Positions 35,936-48,194 of a stretch of DNA of 64,000 bases are shown here, in pieces. The stretch covers positions 154,093,152 through 154,157,151 of the forward strand of contig CP136066.1 of assembly GCA_032622095.1 (NCBI GenBank), given 5' to 3'. The notes below the pieces were generated by a model. The model did not search any database. It was not told where the DNA came from and saw only the letters and a list, made by a program, of their open reading frames with translations. Source of the DNA: Siphonodentalium dalli. Its lineage: Eukaryota; Mollusca; Scaphopoda; Gadilida; Siphonodentaliidae. Positions within the stretch are counted from its first letter, which is position 1. Each line of letters opens with the position of its first letter. Made by a program: the position numbers and the translations under genes.

Positions 35936-37012
35936 CAACGTACTGTACCCCAAAAAGATAATACAAGAGCAAAATGGTTCATACAGGTGGGAAATGTTCA
36001 AATAATGAGTTAAACAAAACGACCTATCGTTTGTTGAACTCATCTGAATATTTCCAAAGGGAACTACTCGTCAATGAGTATGTAGTATAGAAAGTGTTAG
36101 ATGTATAACACTATTTTGTGGTATGTGTTTGTTTAGTTGGTTCATTTCTGGGATGTATGTGGTGTCTATGATATCAGAGCCTTTTCCCTAACTACTGTGT
36201 TTTCTTCGATGTGGCGGTTAGATTATGATATGAGACATAATCTCCTCACACACCATTCGTGCATTGATAGGAATAGTGATTTGTTGGATTTGAAACATCT
36301 AGCAAAGGATCTACTAAACACTGTTGTCTTCTAACGACAATATTGCAAATATAGCTATTCTTCGTATAAATTAGTCATATGACTAAGGCCAATCTTAGTC
36401 GCTATGACTATGACCAATCTTAGTCACTAAAGACTCCATTCATGCCCATTTCCCATATGCAACTGTACAACAGTAGTGTCATAACCAGGTGGCTCCATTG
36501 GAGCCAACTGATTGAGAAATCGCTGGCCACGCAATTAGGCTGCCTTCTGCTTCCATGTCTTAGTTGTCGTGGTTACAGTATAGTAGTAATTTCGTAATCG
36601 ATCACGACCAAGTGGCTCCATTGGAGCCAATGCCACAAAGTGATATCAACAGGACAGAGTTAATTTCTTCTTGGAACGTAAACTTCAGTTTCAATATGAT
36701 TCAAACTACTATGAGATTTTAGTAATGCCAAACATATCAGCATATACTACATTATATAGGTAATTATGTAACATACGATAAGTTCAATGATGTAGTTAAA
36801 GGTGGCGCCGTCCTGGTCAGGGATGGAGCTTGGTGTAGTGACAGAAATATATATAAGAAATATATTGTACATTTACAAGCATGATTATGACTACCTCTAG
36901 ATGAGAGCTATCGAAATTATTGTAAATAATGTACATATTGTAAATTGTTTTTTCCATACCTTTATTTATAAGGTGATGAGAATAAAGAATTGAATTGAAA
37001 TGAACGATTTTC
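35936..37012. other. No gene; short palindromic direct repeats
   Basis: Mostly featureless. CCAATCTTAGTC occurs twice at 36389-36425. The near-palindrome TGGCTCCATTGGAGCCA occurs at 36490-36506 and again at 36611-36627. Confidence 0.45.
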
Positions 37013-38005
37013 TATGAAAAACATGGCCACCGGCAGCCATCTTGCATTTTACTCTTTGCATGACTACATACTTTGGCACACGCCTCAAACTACGTCCCTC
37101 ATTCGATCTTCAAACCTTCATATGGATCTTTTGGGTGACCACTAGATGGGAGCCATCAAAATTGTCATAATTTCGTTAAAAGCATGGCCGCCAGCAGCCA
37201 TCTTGGATTCTACTCTTTGTATAACTAAATCCTTTGGCATACCCTTAAGGTCACATCTCTCATTCGATTGCCACCAAACTTCCTATGGATCTTCGCGGTG
37301 ACCTCTAGATGGGAGCCATCGATTTTTCCCCCGAAATTCGTTAAAAACATGGCCACCAGCGGCCATCTTGGATTTCAAACTAGAATCCATTGGCACAGCT
37401 TGCAGCCCGCAGTTATTGGAAAATTGTTTTGAAAGTGTCCAGGTATGTTTAAGATCAACTCATCGAATTCTAAAATGTTCGATGAAATTATGGCCGATGG
37501 CAGCCATCTTGGATTTTACTCTTTGCATGACTAAATCATTGGCACATCCTGTATACAGATCACATCCCTCAGGATGACTTCTAGGTGGGAGCCATCGATT
37601 TTTTCCGAAATTCGTAGAAAAACATGGCTGCCAGCGCCATCTTGGATTTCATGACTACATTTTCGGCCACTCTACCGTACATATCCATCATCCGATCGTC
37701 ACCAAACTTCATCTGGATCTTCGGTGTAGCCTCTAGATGGGAACTGTCGATTATTTCCGAAATGCATTAAAAACACAGCTGTCCGCACCCTTCTTGGATT
37801 TTACTCTTTGCATGACTAAATCCTTCGGCACACCATACAGGCCACACCCCTCATCCAATCGTCACCAAACTTCATATGGATCTTCTGGGTGACATATAGA
37901 TGGGTACCACCGATTATTTCCGAAATCGTTACAAAACATGGCTGTCAGCAGCCATCTTGGATTTCAAATTTGAATCCATCGGCACATCCTGCATCCCACA
38001 TTATT
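37013..38005. repeat. Seven-copy satellite with CCATCTTGG core
   Basis: Units begin AAAACATGGCCRCCAGCRGCCATCTTGGATTT at about 37017, 37180, 37344, 37484, 37618, 37770 and 37935, spaced 134-165 bp. They continue with TACTCTTTGCATGACTAAATC, CATCCGATCGTCACCAAACTTC and CCTCTAGATGGGAGCCATCGA blocks. Each unit has one or two CCATCTTG cores that match the reverse of the YY1-type motif AAGATGGCGGC. The cores also abound in the neighbouring foldback. Confidence 0.88.
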
Positions 38006-38257
38006 GGTGAAATGTTTGAAATGAAAATAATTTCATGTATAAAATACAAGCCCTTTACTGTAACGTTTTGACTTATCTTCTTCTTTTTCATTATATTCAT
38101 TGTTCCGCAAATAAATAAATCCTTCCCAAGTTGAGCTACAATGTATGTGACACTTCCATTTTGGTATGGGGACAAATTGACTATATAAGCTCAAATTTGA
38201 CATCTCACATACTGATTTTTCGTGACAATAGGCAACAGTATGGGAACGGCAACACAT

Positions 38258-41200
38258 ATAGTCCAGGAGATATTGGTCGACCGCTGCACCCCCCCCAGGA
38301 CTTAACTTCACCCCACTAATTTTCTTCCTTAAGTTCTCCTCTAATTTTTGTCACTTGTTAACAAGAAAAAAAAAGTGGCCGCAGAGACTCCAGACAAGAT
38401 GGCGTCCATCATGGCGGCCATTTTGTTTAAATGCACCAGGTCTCTTTGATCGCCATTATAGTAAAGATGATGTCACATGCCGTCTTGTTTTCCGTTCGAT
38501 TCGTTAAGCTAATATACAACCCTTACAAATTAGCCAAAAATCCGACACCAGAATCCAATATGGCGGCCAAGATGGCCGCCGAAATGTGAAAATATGCTAT
38601 TTTTCTGTCATGTTACCACCTTTCGTTTGTCTATATGGGCAAATGTTGGCATCTTTGCGTCATGTTATACATTTATCATATAGAGGAGTCATTGGCGACC
38701 ACATGGGGTCCATAATATACATTCATTGCGGGATATTTTTGTCCGATATCACGTTTTCCCAAATGCCGGTATAATAGGTCAAAGCCGAATCTACGTTAAT
38801 AAAGCGATGTAATGTTTCGAATCAATGAATGTTATTGCTATTATAACAACACCCATGCATATATATATGTGCAGGAGATACACAAGCTCGGATTCCTCTT
38901 ATACCTTAGTTGAGGAATATTTACCCAAATCCAAGATGGCGGCCAAAATGGCCACCAGAAATAAAAAATCGCCGATTTTAACATCAGTGAACATTATTGT
39001 CATGACAACTCCACACCTGCTTACTATTGTGAGTTGGGAACACTTAGGCGAAGAACTTTCCTTGTACCGTATCCAAATAAAAGTCCCCCAAATCCAAAAT
39101 GGCGCCCACAATGGCAGACAGATTTTGACAACTCCACCCATGCTTACAATTGAGTTGGAAATACTGAGGTGAAGTAATTACATTACATCTCATGCAAGAA
39201 ATTGTTTTCCAAATCGAAGATGGCGGCCAAAATGGCGACCGAAATTTTAAAACAAGTCTATATTCCTTTACTTTCTTACGATTGGCGTTATTGTTTCGCG
39301 ATTTCTATCCACCATTACATATTGATATGGAATAGTGACATGAAGTATTCATTAGGGTTTGGCAATTGATACTCACAGCCAAGATCGCTGCTAAATTGGC
39401 GGCTAGAAATTGATAAGAAATCGATATTTTCACATATTAATTTCAACTTTTTGTCATAATATCGGTATGTATGGACGAAACTGTACATAAAACATCTACT
39501 AGTTCAACTTTAAGGTATCAAAACGCATAACATAGCTCGTATCATTCTGGAAAGATGAAAAACCACAATTAATATCGCGATGTGGCATTTCGAAATCCAT
39601 TCTCCACTTAGCGCCGATAATGGCCGTAAGCGTTGGTGCGCCGAATAGATATATCAGAACAATTACCTGATAACATATTCTGATTTGCCACGTCACGTCC
39701 ATAATTATCTCGACCAGCTTCCATTTCTTTGTCTGATAAATCTAGGTCGCTCACACCGACAAAGTATTCACCACTTCCTGGGAGTAGGGTCCCTCTAATC
39801 ATAACGTTTCAAACAATTCATTTTCCGGTGTCTAGCTTACGATTTTAAATATTTGCTAACTATGATATTTGTGCGTCATCTTGAACTAGGAAGGCATATG
39901 GCCGATGAGTATACAAGCTTACAGAAGGTCATCTCTATGTATGTGTCTCATACCCCATGGGATAACGACATGTACACCTGGCGAACCAGTTAGCAAGTCA
40001 CTTCTCAATAGATGGTTCGTCAACTCACAAACTCAGCGAACGCATTGGCATATGTGGACAACTTCGACAGTGTTTCGAAGGTTGCTAGCTGTCTCATTCC
40101 CTTGGGCAGATGTCTATCTGCTAAGGAGAAGACTCTAGTGTACAGACTACCCACAGTTCTTAACCATTATCCGAAGCAAACTGTGTGACGCCCCGCAGTT
40201 GTCTCGTCGAGTATCTCCCAGCAGAGAAGAACAATGCTCGCGGTGCTAGTTTGTGGACATGCGCCATGATAGTGGGAATGAAATGGGCCACTGTATACAC
40301 CACTCCTACACCTGGTGCATGTTTAAGATATCGAATGTCATGCGTGTCGGTTTTATTTGGTATGGTAAGATTGTATTTCCACATCCGTTTCGAAGCCTTT
40401 CTGATTCAACTACGTACAGTTTTGTCTGGATAATACTATGCTAGCCTCCCTCGAAACAGTCGGATGGACTAAAGGATAATGTCTTTATAGCATGAATGTA
40501 TGCGTGTTTTGTTATCCTCTCTCGGGGTTAGTGTCAGTATGTGGGCGGTATTATTCAAGAAAATGTCAGGAACTGTGGTGCATTTATTTCACTATGTATT
40601 TAAAGAACAATTTACAGTCCCGATGACAATGGCTGTGGACGTTGGGGAACGCGACCTTTATGATCATATAGCTTTATATATATAACTTTAGAATATAGTA
40701 GTTAATGTCTCATGTAGGAAAATGGTCGCAATGGTGATGTTACCAAGAAATCACTTGGTGTACCAACGTTTGTTGAACTGAATGCAAGAGCTCATCAACG
40801 TAACGTTCCTCTGGATGTTCTTCGCGTTGAACATTTCACCCTTTTGTTGATGGCATTTGTACTTTCTTGAACCATACCACCCAGCGTGAGTATGACATAT
40901 CAACCAACTATCAAAGGTATCGCCGTTAAGACTACACCCCAGTCTTGGTGGGGCTTATACAGCAGTAGCCAATGACATACTCCTGGTCCAGTTGTTTAAG
41001 AACGGCTTCCAAACGGATGGGAACATACCATCTTAGCATACAAGGAAAGCAAAGCCACACATGAGATCCTGTCTGAATCTAAAACATAACAAAATAAGGG
41101 GCGGTGCAGTCATGGTCCAATTTCATTTCCACTATCATGACACATACCCACAAACTAGCACCGTGTGTATTGTTATCATCTGCTTGGATCTGTTCGGTGA

Positions 41201-42360
41201 GACGATTGCTGGACGCCAACAAGCTTGTTCTTATGATCATGTTCAAGGAGTTTGGGTATATTATGCATTATGGTCTTCTACGCCTTAGCAGAAATGCATC
41301 CGTCAAAGGTCGGGCTTTCAACATTCGAAGCCATATACAGAAGTTGTCCGGGTACGTCAGTGCATTAGATGAGTATGTGAATTGATGAACCATCTATTGA
41401 GAAGTGGCTGTTTGGGAAGATCACCAGGTGTACATGTTGTTATCCCCATTAGGTAACCAAAGCTGACAATACGCAGATAGATAGGTCCTTCTGAAAGCTA
41501 GTATACGCATCGACCGAATACCTTTATAGTGTATCGCACAAGATGACGCATATACCCTATATGTAGCATCTGAATTATCCATAAGCTATACCACGAATGA
41601 AGTTCGCTAAGAATTCCAAGCTTTCGAAACAAACACGTGAGCTGGACACCGGCATATGTATTGTTTGAAACATTCCGATTAGTGGCACCCTTCTACAAAG
41701 AAGAGTAGTGAACTGTTGTTGTGAGTGAGATAGATTAATCTGACGAAGAGACGGAAACGAGTCTAGATAATGCTGAATGTGGCAATTCAGAATAAGCTCA
41801 GGTACTGTTGTTTTGATTCTTGGAAGTCATAATATGACTATTCGGCGCACCCATATACGGTTACGGCCATTATGAGCCCTTAGTGGAGAATGGATTTTGA
41901 AATGCCACATCGCGATTGTGGGTTTTCATCCTTCCAAAAGGCTACGACTTACATTGGAACTAATAAATGGCTTATATTATGTACCGTTTCGTTTATACAA
42001 ATCAATATTATGACAAAAAGTTGAAATTAGTATGTGATAATATCGGCTTCTTTTCAATTTCTGCCCGCCAGTTTGGCCGCCATATTGACTGTGAGTATCA
42101 CTTGCCAAACCCTAATGAATAATTCATACATATCAACATGTAATGGTGGGTAGAAATCGCGAAATAATAACGCCCATCCTAAGAAAGTAAAGGAATGTAG
42201 GCGTTTATTCAAATGTCGGTCGCCATTTTGGCCGCCATCTTCGATTTGGAAAACCATTTCTTGCATGAGATGTAAGGTAATTACTTCAGCTCAGTATTTC
42301 CAACTCAACTGTACGCATGGATGGAGTTGTCATGACAATAATGCTCACTGATGTTAAAAT
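38258..42360. mobile_element. Palindromic foldback element, copy 2 (inverted)
   Basis: Reverse-complement copy of 3041-7866. 38258-40410 matches 7866-5690, 40410-40985 matches the central segment, and 40985-42360 matches 5110 down to about 3560. The outer left end (ATAGTCCAGGAGATATTGG) equals the outer right end of copy 1. The right arm stops inside the TGTCATGACAATAATGCTCAC block, has a small internal deletion near 42320, and runs into Helitron debris. A deletion of about 60 bp relative to copy 1 lies near 39126. No transposase. Confidence 0.8.
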
Positions 42361-43411
42361 CACTGATGTTTTTCGGCGATTTATGTATGAATGTACCCGT
42401 GCGACGCCAGCTTCGCGCAGCCCTCGATACATGCACGAAGAGGACAATTCTTCCCACTACCACATCACATTTCATCAACATTCATCCACTAAAATCTGGT
42501 CAATAATAACGAAATTGTGCCGTCATCATTCACGATACATGCACGAAATACACAAGACTTTATGTAATCATCAACATTCATCCATTAATTAATCAGAAGC
42601 ATATTTTCCCCTATTCTGGCGTGAACTGTGAACTGTGAAAATGCATTTCTATTAGAATATCAAACATGATATAGACGCTCTTTGTTATTTCCATATCAGG
42701 AATCCGTTCACATATAACGCTCTTTATATGTTAGCCAGGAATTCTATGTCTACAAAACGCCACGAACTAACGTTTTGTGCATTTGTGCATTTGTTGACAT
42801 TGTTGGGATGTACTCTCCTTGAATCAGAGCTTCGTGGAATATCTTTTCTGATTTCTTGATTACCATTAGAGTTCCACATCTCGGAAAAGGGTGGAGCTAT
42901 CGACTTGAAATGTATTAATCAGAACAATAATAACGAAATTGTGCCGTCATCATTCACCGGCAGCCCTCGATACATGCAAGAAAAGACTTTATACTTTATG
43001 TTATCATAACAAGGACAATTCTTCCCACTACCACAGCACATTTCCTCAACATTCATCCAGTTTGTGTCATTTTATGGCTTGAATAAGGTCATTTTCGGCT
43101 TTTTTCGCTGCCAAAATGGCAAAATGTATTAATCCGAAGCATATCTTCCCCTATTCGGGTGTAAACTGCTGGTCGCCCCTGACGAGATTGGTCGCCCCTG
43201 ACGAGATTCCACCATGAGAGAATCGAAACTTCACTTTAAATGCCCATCATTGTAAGTGATGTCGGGCAATGTCCCACGCAAATTTATCTTCAGAAATTTT
43301 CGAACTTTTCAGAAGTTTTTAGTATTATCTCGGTTCCCTCGAAGTTCATATAATCTGAACGGCCCTTCTGATGGCCACTATTAGCGCAAGGGACTCGATA
43401 ATACATAGAAA
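42361..43411 (+). pseudogene. Helitron Rep fragments, duplicated and scrambled
   Basis: The stretch 42940-43005 translates as VPSSFTGSPRYMQEKT, a close match to the LPSSFTESPRYMQEKT peptide in the Rep protein encoded at 45126-45177. Shorter variants occur at about 42416-42440 (SPRYMHEED) and 42518-42545 (PSSFT/RYMHE). These pieces sit in a duplicated block: AGGACAATTCTTCCCACTACCAC at 42440 and 43013, and GAAGCATATYTTCCCCTATTC at 42596 and 43136. They are non-functional debris of one or more related Helitrons. The true 5' end of the neighbouring element probably lies in this interval, but no unambiguous TC terminus was found. Confidence 0.65.
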
Positions 43412-44745
43412 ATGCCCCCGAAAAAGCGGAAGCTCATAGGCCGCAAGAGTAACAATTCACGTGCAAAACAGATTTGTCGTGATAACGAAACTGACGAACA
43501 GAGCCAGTTGCGGCTGGATGCCGATAGCCAGTCGACGGCCCTTTCCAGGGCGTCAGAAACTGACGAACAGAGCCAGTTGCGACTGGTTGCCGTTCGCCAG
43601 TCGACGGCCCTTTCCAGGGCGTCAGAAACTCACGAACAGCGCCAGTTGCGGCTGGATGCCGTTCGCCAGTCGACGGCCCTTTCCAGGGCGTCAGAAACTC
43701 ACGAACAGCGCCAGTTGCGGCTCGATGCCCTTTGCCAGTCGACGGCCCTTTCCAGGGCGTCAGAAACTCACGAACAGAGCCAGTTGCGGCTGGATGCCGA
43801 TCGCCAGTCGACGGCCCTTCCAGGGCGTCAGAAACTGACGAACAGAGCCAGTTGCGACTGGTTGCCGTTCGCCAGTCGACGGCCCTTTCCAGGGCGTCAG
43901 ATACTGACGAACAGCGCCATTTGCGGCTGGATGCCGTTCGCCAGTCGACGGCCCTTTCCAGGGCGTCAAAAACGGTTGCACAAACGGAATTGCGTCGACG
44001 AAACGACCGAGTCGCTACTGCAAATGCCACAGAAGAACAGCAACGTCTCAACGTTATTAGTTGGGGAAAAGCAGCCATGAATTACAATCCATCCATCGAT
44101 TATACATCTCACGACTCTCTCCGAGTTGGCCAAATGATGGTTGTTTGTGAGCACTGCTCTGCTTTGAGGTGGCCCACCGAACCCTTAGGTTTCTGCTGTT
44201 CTCGTGGGAAGGTCTCCCTTCCGATTCGTCCAGACCAACCACAGCCCCTGAGAGGCCTACTTAGTGGCGATTCACCAGACTCGGAACATTTCCTCCACAA
44301 CATCCGCCGATATAATTCGGCTTTCCAAATGACATCGTTTGGAGCTAATGTAATAACCGAAGGTGGTTTTATGCCAACATTCAAGTTTCAGGGCCAGATC
44401 TATCACATAATTGGCTCGCTCCTACCTACAGCCGAACAACAACCCCGATTTTTGCAAGTCTACTTCATCGATGACCACCATGACCAGGCAAACCTTCGAG
44501 CATCCGATAACCTTAAACCTCATCTGATTATCGCAATCCAAGACATGTTGCACGCGCACAACTCTTACATTACTAGCTTCAAGTATGCCATTGAGTCTAA
44601 TCCCGGTCCGAATCTCGATGTTGTTATCAATGCTGATAAAAAGCCTTCAGATGCACATCGTGGCAGGTGCAATGCCCCAGCTTGCAATGAACTTGCAGTG
44701 GTCATGACCAGGGCAAGAACATGGAACGCGAGACATAGTAATTAA
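43412..44745 (+). pseudogene. Helitron protein, N-terminal part with 23-residue repeats
   Basis: Begins MPPKKRK, a basic nuclear-localisation-like start. About seven tandem 23-residue (69-bp) units of the RASETxEQxQLRLxAxRQSTALS type follow (about 43485-43968). Such repeats are common at the N-terminus of animal Helitron proteins. The frame shifts at about 43816-43820, where one unit has CCCTTCC instead of the CCCTTTCC of every other unit (one base lost). Downstream in frame 1, YNPSIDYTSHDSLRVGQM, CEHCSALRWPTEPLGFCCSRGKV (a zinc-ribbon-like Cys cluster) and HNIRRYNSAFQMTSFGA match the conserved region before the Rep domain. A second shift near 44708 moves the conserved reading to frame 2. Confidence 0.85.
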
Positions 44746-47700
44746 GTCCCGTGATAACACAATCAGGAGGATTTGCGAGACACACAGGTCATATGACCCT
44801 CTACAGTACCCTCTACTGTGTGTGCGTGGTGAAGATGGCTATCGCTTGGGGATCCAACATGCTGTCGGTCGAAAGAATGTCTCGTGCAATGATTTCTATG
44901 CTTACTATTTCTTACTATTTCATGGTAAGGAGCAATTCTTTCAACCACTTACATCGGAGTAGGAATCTGTTCAATCAGTTTGCTGTCGACATGTATGCTA
45001 AGGTTGAATCTGAGAGACTGTTTTACATTCGTTCACACCAGCGTGAATTACGAGCAGATTCCTACATTCATCTCCGAGACAGCATCAATAACGATCAGAC
45101 AGAAGGCCATGGTCAACTTTGTATACTTCCGTCATCATTCACAGAAAGTCCACGATATATGCAAGAGAAGACACAGGACGCCTTGACGTATGTGAAGAAT
45201 TTTGGTCACCCAGATCTCTTTGTCACGTTTACATGTAATCCCAAATGGGAGGAGGTCAAGAGAGAGTTGTTCGAGGGCCAGGCACCAAGGGACAGACATG
45301 ATGTGGTTGCCCGTGTTTTCCGCCTGAAACTTCAGATACTCGTGTTTCTGGTGAAGAAATCTCATATCTTCGGGCAATCATTATGTGACATGTACACCAT
45401 TGAGTGGCAGAAGAGGGGCCTCCCCCACTCACACATCCTCATATGGTTACAGGATAAGATTCATGCAGACCAGATAGATAACATCATCTCGGCTGAATTG
45501 CCTGATCCCGAGCAAGACCAACCACTGTATGATTTTGTAAAGACGCATATGGTCCACGGACCATGCGGGCGGATCAATCCCAACTCGCCTTGCATGAAAG
45601 ATGGCAAGTGCTCGAAGCGATGTCCGAGACAGTTTTTAGCAGAGACCCAGACATCTAATGAAGGTTACCCTCTCTACAGGAGGCGTTCACCAGAAGATGG
45701 CGGTTTCACTGCTAAAATAAGAATGAGAACTGGTGGAGACTTCGAAATCGACAACAGGTGGATTGTCCCTTATTGTCCTCTTCTGACGAAGTTATTCGAT
45801 GCACATATTAATGTTGAATTTTGCAGCTCTGTCAAGTCCATTAAATATGTGTGCAAGTATATAAATAAGGGTTCAGATGCTGCCATGTTCGCATTACGAG
45901 ACTCGAATGATGAGGTCAGCCAGTTTCAAATGGGCAGATATCTTAGCACAAGCGAGGCGTTCTGGAGAATATTTGATTTTCCTATTCATGACCGTCATCC
46001 TACAGTAGTTCGCCTCGCTGTCCATCTCGAAAATGGTCAGAGGGTGTATTTCACTGAGAATAATGCCCAGCAAGTAGCTGCTGCTCCACCAAAGAAAACG
46101 AGTTTAACATCTTTTTTCACGACATGTCAAAATGATGAGTTTGCTCGGAGACTTCTCTACGTTGAAATGCCCGCATACTACACATTGGCGAACAACATAT
46201 GGTCCAGGCGGAAGCGGGGTTCACCAGTTGATGGACAGGTTGGTGTCTTCAAGGACACGGCCCTGGGCAGACTGTACACTGTACACCCATCTCAGCATGA
46301 ATGTTTTTATTTGAGGGTGCTCCTCTTGGAAGTTCGGGGTCCTGAATCCTTTGAAAGTCTGAGAACCATTGATGGTGAGGTATGCACGACTTTCCGCCAG
46401 TCTGCTCTCCAAAGAGGCCTTATTGAAGACGACAGACAATGGGAAGCAACTCTGTCCGAGTCTTCTGTTTCAAGAACGCCGAGGTGTATGCGTAGCCTCT
46501 TTGCTGTTCTGATGCAGATATGTGGAGTCTCAGATCCCAATGGTCTCTGGGTGCAATTCAGAGAGGATATGTCTGAAGACTTCCGCTGGAGACAGCAGAG
46601 GCTCAACCCAGATGTTGAGGTCGCCTTCAATGAAGATATATTCAATCAAGCTCTCGTGGCTATTGAAGACAAGATTCTAGCACATGGAGGCCTTGAATTA
46701 CACACTTTCGGACTTCCCCGAACTACCAGGATTGAAACTGTTCAACAACCAAGAGAAATACTTAGAGAGACGACATATGATAGAGATATCCTTGCTGATG
46801 TCATCGCTTCAAGTGAAGCGAAACTATTGCCAGAACAGCGGCATGTTTTTGACAAAATTATGGGTTCTGTAAACGGTGCCGGTGGTATATTTTTCTTAGA
46901 TGCGCCAGGTGGTACTGGTAAAACGTTTCTGATAAACTTAATTCTTGCCAGGATTCGGATTCAGGGGAAAATTGTCATTGCAGTTGCGTCATCTGGGATC
47001 GCTGCGACATTGCTCCCGGGTGGTAGGACTGCTCACTCGGCATTCAAACTCCCGCTGAACTTAACAGTGAATGACCTGGCGACGTGCAATATAGCAAAAG
47101 GTACAGGGCTTGCGCGTCTACTCCGCAGTTGTGTAATGATTGTTTGGGATGAGTGCACCATGTCTCACAAACATGCTTTCGAAGCTCTGGACAGGACATT
47201 GCAGGACATTCGTGAGTGTAATGCGATCATGGGCGGTGTAACCTTGCTCCTGTCCGGAGACTTCAGACAAACGCTCCCTGTTATCACTCGGGGAACGAGG
47301 GCTGACATGGTCCGCGCATCTCCCAGGTCGTCTTATCTTTGGCGGAGTGTTCGCTCTCTGCACCTGACAACCAACATGAGAGCCCATTCATATAACGACG
47401 AGATGGCCACCTCATTTGCAAGTGATTTGCTTCACATTGGAAATGTCGAATTTCATGGTAGCATAAATTTATCTGAATGCACCGACTGTTGTTGTGTCGG
47501 AAGTTGTGATGCATTGAATGGGGCAGTTTTCGGTGATCTTGTCAGCAACATGAGTGATTCCACCTGGCTATGTGAGAGAGCAATTCTCGCTCCTAAGAAT
47601 GACACCGTTGACGCAATCAATCGTAAGATGCTGGCAATGGTACCTGGAGAGATCCGTGCATCCAACTCTATAGATTCAATCCCAGATCCAAGTGACGTGG

Positions 47701-48194
47701 TCAACTATCCTACCGAATTTCTCAATTCTTTGAGTCCCACTGGTATGCCACCGCACGAGCTTTTCCCGAAAGAGGGTGTTCCGATCATGTTGTTGAGGAA
47801 TATGGAACCCCCGAAACTCTGCAATGGCACCAGGCTCCTTATCAGGAAAATAATGCCTCATCTTATTGAGGCCGAGATTTTGACCGGGTGCGGCAAGGGT
47901 GAATATGCGTTCATCCCTAGAATTCCCTTGATACCTACAGACAGCCCAATTGAGTTCCGAAGGCTGCAGTTCCCGGTTAAGCTAAGTTTTGCTATGACAA
48001 TTAATAAGTCACAAGGCCAAACACTTAAAGTAGCCGGGTTGCAACTGGAGGAACCATGTTTCTCTCATGGTCATCTTTATGTTGCCATGTCACGAGTTGG
48101 TTGGCCAGGTAACTTACACATCAATGCACCTGACAATGCAACAACCAATGTCGTGTACAGGGAGGCCCTCGGGTTATCAGAGATTGGTATGTGA
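44708..48194 (+). pseudogene. Helitron Rep nuclease plus PIF1-like helicase
   Basis: From 44708 the conserved reading is in frame 2 until a 10-bp tandem duplication (CTTACTATTT at 44901-44910 and 44911-44920) shifts it to frame 3. It then stays open to TGA at 48194. In order: the N-terminal Helitron domain (SNSFNHLHRSRNLFNQF); the HUH metal-binding motif GLPHSHILIW (about 45417); the Rep tyrosine motif KYVCKYINKG (about 45843); Walker A GGTGKT (about 46908); motif Ia SSGIAATLLPGG; Walker B VWDEC (about 47145); GDFRQTLPVI (about 47258); NKSQGQT (about 48004); and VAMSR (about 48079). All key residues of nuclease and helicase are present, so only the shifts disable it. No OTU or AP-endonuclease domain was seen. 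The open frame upstream of about 44920 in frame 3 is not native. Confidence 0.93.

Noticed and set aside
43434-44078. 214-codon minus-strand protein
   Set aside because: A shadow of the 69-bp repeat of the Helitron N-terminal coding region.
44600-44630. ESNPGP in the Helitron protein as a functional 2A peptide
   Set aside because: The upstream context lacks the D(V/I)E and hydrophobic requirements, and related Helitron proteins have a variable loop here, so it is probably chance.
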